The notes beneath the pieces are model-generated. The model had not been told where the DNA came from. It worked only from the letters and a program-made list of their open reading frames with translations, and ran no database searches. Below are positions 7,809 to 15,460 of a stretch of DNA of 34,802 bases, in pieces; position 1 is the stretch's first letter, and every line of letters starts with the position of its first letter. The stretch lies in the NCBI RefSeq assembly GCF_005116575.1, contig NZ_SWCN01000040.1, forward strand, positions 1-34,802, in the 5' to 3' direction. The DNA comes from Desulforhopalus sp. IMCC35007. Its GTDB lineage: Bacteria; Desulfobacterota; Desulfobulbia; Desulfobulbales; Desulfocapsaceae. The position numbers were made by a program, and so were the translations under genes.

Positions 7809-9089
7809 ATGGAGCGCTCAGGAAAACTCAGTACAGAAGAACGGAGCTGGATACTCTACGATGTTGGTAATTCCGTTTTTGTATTGGTGATGGTAACGGC
7901 ATTAATGCCCATTTTTTATAAAGACTTTGCTGCATCTCATCTTTCAGGTGCTATCTCAACCGCCCACTGGGGTTTTGCCAATTCTGCAGCATCCCTTGTT
8001 CTTGCGCTGCTTTCGCCGCTTTTAGGAGCGATGGCAGACTACAAAATGAGGAAAAAATACTTCTTCGTCGCCCTCCTTTGTCTCGGCTTAATATTCACCC
8101 TTTCTCTTAGCTTTATCCAACAGGGGCAATGGTTGCTCTGTCTTATTCTCTTCGTTTTTGCCCGGATAGGCTGGGCTGGAGCGAATGTGCTTTATGACGC
8201 TTTTATCATAGATGTCACCAGCAGAGAACGAATGGACTCCATCTCCGCCAAAGGCTATGGGTTTGGCTATATAGGCAGCGTTGTGCCTTTTGCCATCATC
8301 ATTGCAATCCTCTATAGTGCAGGCATTGCAGATGGCCTGCCGATAGAGGCAACAAAATTGGGTTTTATTGTCGTTGCTCTCTGGTGGGGGGCGCTTTCTT
8401 TACCTGCCATAAAACACCTCAAACAGCGTCACTATATTGAACCTTCAGCACGCCCTGTGGCAGACAGTTTTAAACGGCTGTATGAAACGATGCTGGAGAT
8501 AAAAAAGCATAAGCAACCCTTTCTTTTTCTTGCTGCTTATTTTTTCTACATTGACGGTGTTGGAACCATTATTTCCATGTCTACCGCCTATGGCCGTGAT
8601 CTCGGTTTTAGTATCACAACCCTTATTGCTGTGATTCTTTTTATACAGATAGTCGCCTTTCCGTTCACCCTTGTTTTTGGCAGACTTGCCGCGGTTTTTA
8701 CAACCAAAACAATGCTCTTTGTCGGCATCGGAATATATGTTGTGATTACCCTGCTGGCCTTTTTTCTTCCATCCATTGAGGCCCCTGATCTGCGGATATA
8801 TGCCTTTTGGCTTGTTTCCTTTCTGGTGGCTTCCGCCATGGGTGGGATTCAAGCCCTCAGCAGAAGTTTTTATGGCAGACTCATCCCACCAGAAAAAAGC
8901 TCTGAATTTTTTGGTTTTTATAATGTGTTCGGTAAATTTGCGGCAATTACCGGCCCCTTTCTTATGGGTCTTGTCGGCGGATTAACAGGACATAGCCGTT
9001 GGGGCGTTTTAAGTCTGCTTTTTCTTTTTGTTATTGGTGCTTTCTTTCTCACCCAGGTACATGACACGCCACAATCTACTACAGTCTGA
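7809..9089 (+). CDS. MFS transporter of the UMF1 (Atg22-like) family
   Basis: This 426-residue protein has about 12 hydrophobic helices. It opens with the UMF1-type signature ERSWILYDVGNSVFVLVMVTALMPIFYK. Other family features are LLSPLLGAMADYKMRKKYFF after helix 2, the NVLYDAFIIDV segment and GYGFGYIGSVV. This family (COG2270, related to yeast Atg22) consists of inner-membrane exporters; amino acids are the substrate in yeast vacuoles, while bacterial substrates are mostly unknown. The ATG at 7809 follows AAAGGGA by about 7 bases. The gene stands alone, with a 450-base gap upstream and a hairpin at 9118-9143 downstream, before the feo promoter. Confidence 0.88.
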   Translation: MERSGKLSTEERSWILYDVGNSVFVLVMVTALMPIFYKDFAASHLSGAISTAHWGFANSAASLVLALLSPLLGAMADYKMRKKYFFVALLCLGLIFTLSLSFIQQGQWLLCLILFVFARIGWAGANVLYDAFIIDVTSRERMDSISAKGYGFGYIGSVVPFAIIIAILYSAGIADGLPIEATKLGFIVVALWWGALSLPAIKHLKQRHYIEPSARPVADSFKRLYETMLEIKKHKQPFLFLAAYFFYIDGVGTIISMSTAYGRDLGFSITTLIAVILFIQIVAFPFTLVFGRLAAVFTTKTMLFVGIGIYVVITLLAFFLPSIEAPDLRIYAFWLVSFLVASAMGGIQALSRSFYGRLIPPEKSSEFFGFYNVFGKFAAITGPFLMGLVGGLTGHSRWGVLSLLFLFVIGAFFLTQVHDTPQSTTV

Positions 9090-9117
9090 CTTTCTCTTTT
9101 CTGCTCTGCAATAAAAC

Positions 9118-9143
9118 CTTTATCGTGGTCTACCACTATAAAG
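9118..9143 (+). terminator. Hairpin after the UMF1 gene
   Basis: CTTTAT-c-GTGGT pairs with ACCAC-t-ATAAAG around a minimal loop. Only a weak T-rich run follows (ATTTTTCTTTCTG, about 10 bases later), so termination would be imperfect. Confidence 0.4.
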
Positions 9144-9238
9144 CCCCTCGTATTTTTCTTTCTGTTCGTCTGATTTTCTCTGTTGTAGCAATGATGGTGT
9201 TGGTCTGATCTATAAAAGTTAGCGTTGTCTAAAAATAT

Positions 9239-9313
9239 ATTGACAGCCGAATTCAGCTAAGGTATATCTGGCCTAAATTAGGGTTAACTAAAAAATAACG
9301 GGTTAGCTAATTC
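9239..9313 (+). promoter_or_regulatory. feo operon promoter and candidate metal-repressor sites
   Basis: TTGACA at 9239-9244 and GTATAT at 9262-9267 are 17 bp apart. Overlapping and following them are related repeats: GAATTCAGCTAAGG (9249-9262), TTAGGGTTAACTAA (9278-9291) and GGTTAGCTAATTC (9301-9313). GGTTAACTAA and GGTTAGCTAA are direct repeats 19 bp apart, and the first and last blocks are near-inverted copies. The TTAGG..CTAA theme resembles DtxR/IdeR-type operators more than the classical Fur box. Repression by an iron-loaded regulator is inferred from the genes served. Confidence 0.5.
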
Positions 9314-9382
9314 AGGCTCTCTTCGTTATTTATGGTCTGAATTTTTCGGGGTGGAAATCCTCCTCATTTATAAAGGTGATGT

Positions 9383-9655
9383 ATGCGTTGTCATTACAGA
9401 GATCAGAGAGACAAAATGCCACAGTGTTCTTTTCCGCTTGCCTGTGCAACCGAGGGTGAACGTGTAAAGATAGTCGGTATCCGTGGTGGGGCAAACCTGA
9501 CTGAAAGACTGCTGAGCATGGGCATTCATGTTGAGGATCAGATCGAGGTTGTGCAAAGACAGGATAGAGGAGCTGTTCTTATTGCAAGAGATGGGAGTCG
9601 CTATGCTCTTGGTGGTGGGATGGCCCATAAAATAAATGTAATCAGGTGTGAGTAA
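9383..9655 (+). CDS. feoA: FeoA-family protein, first copy
   Basis: This 90-residue SH3-like FeoA protein has the family pattern PLACATEGERVKIVGIRGG, ERLLSMGIHVEDQIEVVQ, then VLIARDGSRYALGGGMAHKINV. FeoA proteins are small cytoplasmic partners of the ferrous iron transporter FeoB and are thought to contact its cytosolic domains. The ATG at 9383 follows AGGTG; an ATG 11 codons later (9416) behind GAGAG is also possible, and the extra N-terminal YRDQRDK is not typical. It is followed after one base by a second feoA, then feoB. Confidence 0.92.
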   Translation: MRCHYRDQRDKMPQCSFPLACATEGERVKIVGIRGGANLTERLLSMGIHVEDQIEVVQRQDRGAVLIARDGSRYALGGGMAHKINVIRCE

Positions 9656-9656
9656 C

Positions 9657-9890
9657 ATGAAAAAACTAGAGGATTTGCAGGTAGGAGAGTCAGGCAGGGT
9701 TGTGGGTTTTACCAAAGGCAGCAGTGGATATCGGCAAAAACTTTTAGCCATGGGCCTGATTAAAGGAACAGATTTTAAGATCACTCGGGTCGCGCCGATG
9801 GGGGATCCGGTTGAAATCGTTGTGCGGAATTATAAACTCAGTCTGCGCAAGCAGGAGGCCGGAGCCTTGATTGTTGAGGAGATCGTGTAA
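9657..9890 (+). CDS. feoA: FeoA-family protein, second copy
   Basis: This 77-residue protein (MKKLEDLQVGESGRVVGFTK) has the FeoA core YRQKLLAMGLIKGTDFKITRVAPMGDPVEIVVRNYKLSLRK. ATG 9657 is preferred over a GTG three codons upstream because AGG at 9644 is 10 bases away from it and only one from the GTG. Its stop overlaps the feoB start (TAATG), indicating translational coupling. It is closer to canonical FeoA than the first copy. Paired feoA genes are common in anaerobic feo operons and may act as a heterodimer. Confidence 0.93.
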   Translation: MKKLEDLQVGESGRVVGFTKGSSGYRQKLLAMGLIKGTDFKITRVAPMGDPVEIVVRNYKLSLRKQEAGALIVEEIV

Positions 9891-12214
9891 TGAAAGAGAT
9901 TACTATTGGGGTTGTCGGCAACCCGAATTGTGGCAAGACAACACTGTTTAATAGTCTGACTGGTGCAAAGCAACGGGTAGGAAACTGGCCGGGAGTCACT
10001 GTTGATAGAAAAGAGGGATATTACTCCTATCAGGATAAAAGAGTGCATGTCGTTGATACCCCGGGTATCTACTCCCTGTCGGCCACTTCTCTGGATGAAG
10101 AAGTCGCAAGAGATTTTGTCCTGAGCGGAGAGGCCGACCTCATCGTCGATATCGTCGACGCCTCCAATCTTGAGCGAAATCTCTACCTCACAAGTCAGTT
10201 ACTTGAAATGCGGGTGCCTATGCTGGTTGTCCTGAATATGATGGACATGGCTAAAGAGCGTCAGCTCAAAATCGATGTTGAGGGTTTGGCTCAGCGCCTT
10301 GGTTGCCCTGTCATTGAGATGGTTGCCGCTGAAAATAAGGGCGTTGAACAGTTGAAATTGGAAGTGGTGGCCCTTGCTGCCGAGCCAAAGATACCTCTTG
10401 CAAATGTTACGTATCCCGCGATTATTGAGGGGCCACGGCGTGAGCTGGCTGAAAGTTTGCTGGGTTTGGCCAAAGAAAACAATGTCGATGCAGACTGGCT
10501 GGGGCTTAAGCTGCTGGAAGGTGATGAGATTGTGGCTGAGATGGCAGGGGATTCTCTTTGCAGGCGTGCCGAAATATTTCAGCAGGAGATTGAAAAGAGC
10601 GAAGATGAAGAGGCCGATATTATTATCGCCTCTGCCAGATACGGTTTTATTTCAGAGCTGGTCGGTAAGGTTGTTGTACGAATGGGGGAGGTGAATGCCA
10701 ATCTTTCAGACAGGATCGATAAAATTGTACTGAGTCGTTTTTTGGGGATCCCCATATTTTTTCTTGCCATGTATCTGATGTTCATGTTCACCATCAATCT
10801 TGGCGGGGCCTTTATAGATTTTTTCGACCAGCTGACAGGGACAATTTTTGTTGATGGCTTGACGGCCCTCATGGCCTATTTTGCAGCCCCTGATTGGTTA
10901 GTGGCCGTTGTGGCTGGAGGTATTGGTGGTGGTATTCAAACCATGGCCACTTTTATTCCACCCATCGGGTTTATGTTTTTGTTTCTCTCTTTTTTAGAAG
11001 ACTCAGGGTACATGGCGCGGGCGGCCTTTGTTATGGATCGGTTTATGCGCTTTATAGGTTTGCCGGGTAAAGCTTTTGTCCCAATGCTGGTTGGCTTTGG
11101 CTGTAATGTCCCAGCTATTATGGCAACCAGAACTCTGGAAAATGACCGGGACAGGAAGCTTACCATCATGATGAATCCTTTTATGTCCTGTGGTGCGCGT
11201 CTGCCTGTCTATGCTCTTTTTGCCGCAGCCTTTTTTCCTGTTGGCGGCCAGAATCTTGTATTTCTCCTCTATTTGATCGGTATTGGCTTTGCGGTAGTGA
11301 CTGGTCTGATTCTGAAGAAGACCCTGCTCAAAGGTGAAATTACCCCTTTTGTCATGGAGTTGCCGCCTTATCATCTTCCAACTATGAAGTCGGTACTGTA
11401 CCGAGCCTATGATCGTCTGACTGCATTTTTGTTCAAAGCGGGTAAAGTTCTTATCCCGGTTATTGTTGTACTTTCGTTTTTAAATTCTCTTGGAACCGAT
11501 GGGAGTTTTGGTAATGAAGACAGCGAGAGTTCAGCACTTGCTTCAATCAGCAAGACCATTACTCCAGTACTTTCTCCCCTTGGTGTTACCGAAGAGAACT
11601 GGCCTGCAACAGTAGGTATTTTTACGGGTATATTTGCAAAAGAAGCGGTTGTTGGAACTCTTGATGCTCTGTATACGGGGCTGGACGCCCAAGCGGTAGC
11701 TGGCGAAAGTGAGGAGGAGAGCTTTAGTTTTGTGGCTGGAATAAAGGGTGCTTTTCTTACCATACCTGCAAATATCATGGAGCTTGCAGGAACAATCACT
11801 GACCCGCTGGGACTTTCGGTGGGTGACATTAGTGATAGAGGTGCTGCGGCTGAGGGACAGGAAGTGAGTGAGGCGACTTTTGGATCGATGGTGAACCTGT
11901 TTGGGTCTAAGAGTGCAGCCTTTGCCTACCTGCTCTTTATTCTGCTTTATTTTCCCTGCAGTGCTGCAATATCTGCAGTGTACCGGGAGACGAATCTTGC
12001 CTGGACTGCATTTATCGGCTTTTGGACAACGTTTCTTGCCTATGTAGCCTCTACCGGTTTTTATCAAATCGTCAACTTTATGCAGCATCCAGGGTATTCG
12101 ATGTTGGTTCTAGGTGTAGATATCTTCGGTTTTATAGGCGTTATCATGGTGCTGCAAGCACTCAGTAATAAAAGTGACAAACTCGCTGCTGTGGGCAACA
12201 GAGTCCGGGCATGA
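9890..12214 (+). CDS. feoB: Ferrous iron transporter FeoB
   Basis: This 774-residue protein has the full FeoB layout. An N-terminal G-protein domain carries G1 GNPNCGKTT, a switch I region ending GNWPGVTVDRKEG, G3 DTPGIYSL and G4 NMMD. A helical guanine-dissociation-inhibitor region follows to about residue 270. The membrane part includes the Gate motifs around FIPPIGFMFLFLSFLEDSGY and VGFGCNVPAIMATRTL, then MNPFMSCGARLPVY with its conserved Cys. It imports Fe2+ across the inner membrane using GTP, as expected for an anaerobe. GAGGAG lies upstream of ATG 9890, inside the end of feoA. A FeoC-like gene follows within 22 bases. Confidence 0.97.
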   Translation: MKEITIGVVGNPNCGKTTLFNSLTGAKQRVGNWPGVTVDRKEGYYSYQDKRVHVVDTPGIYSLSATSLDEEVARDFVLSGEADLIVDIVDASNLERNLYLTSQLLEMRVPMLVVLNMMDMAKERQLKIDVEGLAQRLGCPVIEMVAAENKGVEQLKLEVVALAAEPKIPLANVTYPAIIEGPRRELAESLLGLAKENNVDADWLGLKLLEGDEIVAEMAGDSLCRRAEIFQQEIEKSEDEEADIIIASARYGFISELVGKVVVRMGEVNANLSDRIDKIVLSRFLGIPIFFLAMYLMFMFTINLGGAFIDFFDQLTGTIFVDGLTALMAYFAAPDWLVAVVAGGIGGGIQTMATFIPPIGFMFLFLSFLEDSGYMARAAFVMDRFMRFIGLPGKAFVPMLVGFGCNVPAIMATRTLENDRDRKLTIMMNPFMSCGARLPVYALFAAAFFPVGGQNLVFLLYLIGIGFAVVTGLILKKTLLKGEITPFVMELPPYHLPTMKSVLYRAYDRLTAFLFKAGKVLIPVIVVLSFLNSLGTDGSFGNEDSESSALASISKTITPVLSPLGVTEENWPATVGIFTGIFAKEAVVGTLDALYTGLDAQAVAGESEEESFSFVAGIKGAFLTIPANIMELAGTITDPLGLSVGDISDRGAAAEGQEVSEATFGSMVNLFGSKSAAFAYLLFILLYFPCSAAISAVYRETNLAWTAFIGFWTTFLAYVASTGFYQIVNFMQHPGYSMLVLGVDIFGFIGVIMVLQALSNKSDKLAAVGNRVRA

Positions 12215-12235
12215 GCCAAAAGGATGGATACTGAT

Positions 12236-12457
12236 ATGGATTTAATTACACTTAAAAACTATCTGCGGGAACATCGGCTTGTCCCTCTTCAGGATGTTGC
12301 GATGCACTTTAGGGTAGATGTTGAGACGGTGAAGCCCTTGCTTGATGTCTGGGTGGCGAAGGGAAAGGCAAAAAAACATGCGGGAAATCTTGGTTGCCAG
12401 AAGGGCTGCTGTAAATGCGACCCTTCTCTTATCGAAACCTATGAATGGACGGGGTGA
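12236..12457 (+). CDS. feoC: FeoC-like winged-helix protein with Cys-rich tail
   Basis: This 73-residue protein starts MDLITLKNYLREHRLVPLQDVAMHF, typical of FeoC. ATG 12236 lies behind AAGGA, while an ATG at 12224 directly abuts that site and is unlikely. The N-terminal winged-helix fold is followed by GNLGCQKGCCKCDP, whose four cysteines fit the FeoC region proposed to bind an iron-sulfur cluster. FeoC is thought to modulate FeoB stability or act as an iron/oxygen-responsive regulator. It ends the feo operon and is followed by a strong terminator. Confidence 0.88.
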   Translation: MDLITLKNYLREHRLVPLQDVAMHFRVDVETVKPLLDVWVAKGKAKKHAGNLGCQKGCCKCDPSLIETYEWTG

Positions 12458-12488
12458 GTCTATCCGTCTTGTCTGAGTGCCACTCTTT

Positions 12489-12540
12489 AAAAGGGCAATA
12501 TGCTTCGGCTATACAGTCGTGGCGTATTGCCCTTTGCTTT
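12489..12540 (+). terminator. Intrinsic terminator of the feo operon
   Basis: AAAGGGCAATATGC (12490-12503) pairs with GCGTATTGCCCTTT (12522-12535) with one G-U pair. A T-rich tract (GCTTTTACTTTTC) follows. Confidence 0.85.
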
Positions 12541-12614
12541 TACTTTTCTTTTTCTCGTCTGTCCTGAAACCCCTTTTTGTCATAAAATTACGTTGTATTT
12601 TTTTGCTGGGTTTT

Positions 12615-12644
12615 TTATATGTTTCTATCCATAGAAACATATAA
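12615..12644. promoter_or_regulatory. 30-bp perfect palindrome, candidate operator of the TrpR-TrpB gene
   Basis: TTATATGTTTCTAT (12615-12628) and ATAGAAACATATAA (12631-12644) are exact reverse complements with only CC between them. The palindrome ends 3 bases before the ATG at 12648. TATATG inside it could serve as a -10 element with a weak TTGTAT 17 bp upstream. The tight centre suits a dimeric repressor site better than an RNA hairpin. The adjacent gene starts with a TrpR-like DNA-binding domain, so autoregulation is a natural inference. Confidence 0.65.
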
Positions 12645-12647
12645 GCC

Positions 12648-14144
12648 ATGAACTCAAAAAACGAACTTATACAGATAATTGCCAGCCTGTCAGATACCGC
12701 GGAGTTGGATGAATTACTCTCTGAACTTCTGACAGGTCAGGAATTAAATGATCTTGTCATGCGCTGGCGACTGCTCAAAGAGCTGTATCAGGGTGAGCCG
12801 CAACGGGTGATCGCCGCGCGTCACAGGATAAGTCTGTGTAAGATTACCAGGGGTTCTAAGATATTAAAGAAAGAAGGTTCTGTTACCAGAAAGCTGTTAC
12901 AAACACTTTATGAAGGAGAGAAAACGATGAGCTCAGATATGAAAAATATCGCCATGCCGGATGAAAAAGGTTTTTTCGGGGAGTACGGTGGTAGTTTTAT
13001 TCCCCCGGCTTTGGAGGATATCCTCACTGAAATTAAAGATGCATATCTTGAGATCACCAAGGACCCTGGCTTTCATGAAGAGCTCAACATGTTGTACCGG
13101 GATTTTGTTGGACGCCCAAGCCCGATCTTTCATCTCAAAAATATGTCAAAGAAAATTGGTGGCGCGCAGATTTATCTCAAAAGAGAAGATCTGAATCACA
13201 CCGGGGCACACAAAATTAACCATTGTCTTGGAGAGGCTCTACTCTGTAAGAAAATGGGCAAAAGAAAGATCATTGCGGAAACGGGCGCAGGCCAGCACGG
13301 TGTGGCCCTTGCCACAGCGGCGGTTCTCGTGGGGCTTGAGTGTGACATTTATATGGGTGAGATTGATATTGTTAAAGAGCACCCCAACGTGGTTCGTATG
13401 AAGATTCTCGGGGCTAATGTGATCCCTGTTGACCGTGGCACCAAGACTTTAAAAGATGCAGTTGACGCGGCCTTTGAAGCCTATCTTGAGGATCCCGTCA
13501 ATCAGTTGTATGCAATAGGTTCTGTTGTGGGCCCCCATCCTTTCCCAATGATGGTCAGAGACTTTCAGGCTGTTGTGGGCAACGAGGCGAGGGCGCAGTT
13601 CCAGGAGAGTAATGGAAAACTACCGGACAATCTTGTTGCCTGCGTTGGAGGTGGCTCTAATGCCATTGGGCTTTTTAGTGCCTTTTTAAACGATGAGAAC
13701 GTTGCGATGCACGGGGTAGAACCTTCCGGGCGCGGGTTTAATGTGGGTGATCATGCCGCAACCTTGAGTAAAGGTAGCCCTGGGATGATCCATGGTTTTA
13801 AGTGCTATCTGCTGCAGGATGAAAAGGGTGAGCCACAACCCGTCTACTCGGTTGCCAGCGGGCTGGATTATCCAGGAGTTGGTCCGCAGCATAGCCTTTT
13901 AAAAGATATTGGCCGGGTGAACTATGTGACGGCAAGTGATACCGAGGCAATTGATGCGTTTTTTGAGTTGTCCCGCACTGAAGGCATCATTCCGGCCATT
14001 GAAAGTGCCCACGCCATGGCCTATGCGATGAAGCTTGCAAAGGAGCTTGGCACAGATCAGACGATTCTGGTGAACCTTTCGGGTCGGGGCGACAAGGACG
14101 TGGATTTTGTGGTGGAACAATACGGAAAGCTCTACGGTATGTAA
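12648..14144 (+). CDS. trpB: TrpR-like domain fused to tryptophan synthase beta chain
   Basis: The open frame codes 498 residues. Residues 15-75 match the Trp repressor family: [39 protein letters not shown] and the helix-turn-helix region [20 protein letters not shown]. From residue 94 on it is a canonical TrpB of about 405 residues: [28 protein letters not shown] with PLP lysine near residue 189, [11 protein letters not shown], phosphate loop GGGSNAIG, and NLSGRGDKD. TrpB makes tryptophan from indole and serine. A strong ribosome site (AAGGAG, 12913-12918) lies 8 bases before the internal ATG 12927, so a free TrpB may also be made. The outer ATG 12648 has no clear site and abuts the palindrome. 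No trpA is next to it. The fusion has no stop or frameshift in the sequence given. Confidence 0.93.
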   Translation: MNSKNELIQIIASLSDTAELDELLSELLTGQELNDLVMRWRLLKELYQGEPQRVIAARHRISLCKITRGSKILKKEGSVTRKLLQTLYEGEKTMSSDMKNIAMPDEKGFFGEYGGSFIPPALEDILTEIKDAYLEITKDPGFHEELNMLYRDFVGRPSPIFHLKNMSKKIGGAQIYLKREDLNHTGAHKINHCLGEALLCKKMGKRKIIAETGAGQHGVALATAAVLVGLECDIYMGEIDIVKEHPNVVRMKILGANVIPVDRGTKTLKDAVDAAFEAYLEDPVNQLYAIGSVVGPHPFPMMVRDFQAVVGNEARAQFQESNGKLPDNLVACVGGGSNAIGLFSAFLNDENVAMHGVEPSGRGFNVGDHAATLSKGSPGMIHGFKCYLLQDEKGEPQPVYSVASGLDYPGVGPQHSLLKDIGRVNYVTASDTEAIDAFFELSRTEGIIPAIESAHAMAYAMKLAKELGTDQTILVNLSGRGDKDVDFVVEQYGKLYGM

Positions 14145-14173
14145 TTTATTTAAATTACATAAGGCTCTGTTTT

Positions 14174-14211
14174 TTGCCGCCGTGGTCTGCAATGATCACG
14201 GCGGTTTTTTT
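14174..14211 (+). terminator. Intrinsic terminator of trpB
   Basis: CCGCCGTGGTC (14177-14187) pairs with GATCACGGCGG (14194-14204) across a 6-base loop, followed by seven T residues. The T-run touches the end of the convergent larA-like gene. Confidence 0.92.
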
Positions 14212-15454
14212 ATCCCTTTTTTACAAGAAGACTTGCATTGCCGATACAGGCAATGGTTTTCGATATATCGACGGCTGATATATAGTCGCAGACCATGTTG
14301 TGGTTCCAACGTTCAACGCCCATGGTTTTCAGGATTTCGCCTGAAATCGAGGTGACAAGGCCTATGCGGATCCGCTGTGCCTTGGTCATCATGGCAAGCG
14401 CGGTTCCGCCGTTTCCTTCGTAGTTGTCAGCAAGCTGCTGGAAAGCGTTCTCAAATGATCCCTTTTCAAACCAGGGTAAAAAGGTGACTGAGCCTATCTT
14501 ATCCCTGCACTCGCAATAGACCAGAAGCAGGCCGCCGTCTTTTACAAACATACTGCTGTTATGGATTGCCTTGTGGGCCTGGATAAAATTTATGTCTTTG
14601 GGAAAGCCTCCGCAGGAAGCCACGACGACATCAAATTGAGGAGAAGAAGTCTCGCAACTTTCTCCCTGGAGTCTGCAGGCTTCAGTGAATGTTTGTCTGC
14701 CAGCACCTACGAGAAGGTCACAAAGCTCGCCATGGGAGTCGAGAAGTCCGTGGATGCTGAGGTGCGCTGGAAGATGTTTTTCCACCTCAAAAAGGTCGTC
14801 TGCCAGGGGATTATCCTGCATATTGCCGGGCTGACAACCCGGTGACAGGGTCTGTTGTTTACGATCAAGAAAGAGGCCGTGGTTTGCATAGATCGAATAT
14901 TTTTCACCGCATCCTGGAAAAATGAGTTTTCTTCCCCCGCCGTAGCCAGCAAAGTAGTGATGACAGACGGCACCTATGGTGATGATGGCGCTTGCCTTAA
15001 GCAGATCTTTTCTCAAACGTATGGGGGTACCTTTGGTGGTTTTCCCACGTTCTGTAAAAGCTGTTTGGTCACTGGCATCATGGTGGATAAAGGTGTGTCT
15101 GTCATAGATATCCCCGTAGGCAGCCAGGCACTCCTCTCTTGTTTGGGCGGGATGGGTGCCGTAGGCGATGATGAATTTCAGAGCCTCTGGGGCCATTCCC
15201 CGATATTCAAGTTCCTGAACGAGGATTGGCAGATACTCCGGGTAACCGCAGAGCCTGGTTTTATCCGCCACTACAATGACAGGATTTGAAAGATCAAGAG
15301 GATGCCCGTCTAAAAAGGTACTCAACCTGCGCGTAAAAAGTGCTGGGGTTATCACTTTTTTTGGATCTTTGACGGCAAGGTTTTCCGCATGTTCCGGGAG
15401 AAACAGGGGGAGCTTTTCACGGCCGTAGCCGATGTATTCGATCTGTAGACTCAT
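14210..15454 (-). CDS. larA: LarA-family (nickel-pincer lactate racemase-like) protein
   Basis: This 414-residue protein belongs to the LarA/DUF2088 family. It has VVADKTRLCGYPEYLP near residue 62, AYGTHPAQTREE with the catalytic-type His near 101, VCHHYFAGYGGGRKLIFPG with His 165/166 and Lys near 176 (equivalent to the lysine that holds the nickel-pincer nucleotide), then a C-terminal domain with GFPKDINFIQAHKAI. LarA racemises lactate; paralogues isomerise other 2-hydroxy acids, so the exact substrate is open. The gene starts 6 bases after the TRAP permease gene ends, placing it in one operon with a TAXI binding protein. No larB, larC or larE cofactor genes are in the window; they would have to be elsewhere for the enzyme to be active. 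The context suggests uptake and then isomerisation of a hydroxy acid. Confidence 0.88.
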   Translation of the reverse strand: MSLQIEYIGYGREKLPLFLPEHAENLAVKDPKKVITPALFTRRLSTFLDGHPLDLSNPVIVVADKTRLCGYPEYLPILVQELEYRGMAPEALKFIIAYGTHPAQTREECLAAYGDIYDRHTFIHHDASDQTAFTERGKTTKGTPIRLRKDLLKASAIITIGAVCHHYFAGYGGGRKLIFPGCGEKYSIYANHGLFLDRKQQTLSPGCQPGNMQDNPLADDLFEVEKHLPAHLSIHGLLDSHGELCDLLVGAGRQTFTEACRLQGESCETSSPQFDVVVASCGGFPKDINFIQAHKAIHNSSMFVKDGGLLLVYCECRDKIGSVTFLPWFEKGSFENAFQQLADNYEGNGGTALAMMTKAQRIRIGLVTSISGEILKTMGVERWNHNMVCDYISAVDISKTIACIGNASLLVKKG

Positions 15455-15460
15455 CTTCTT

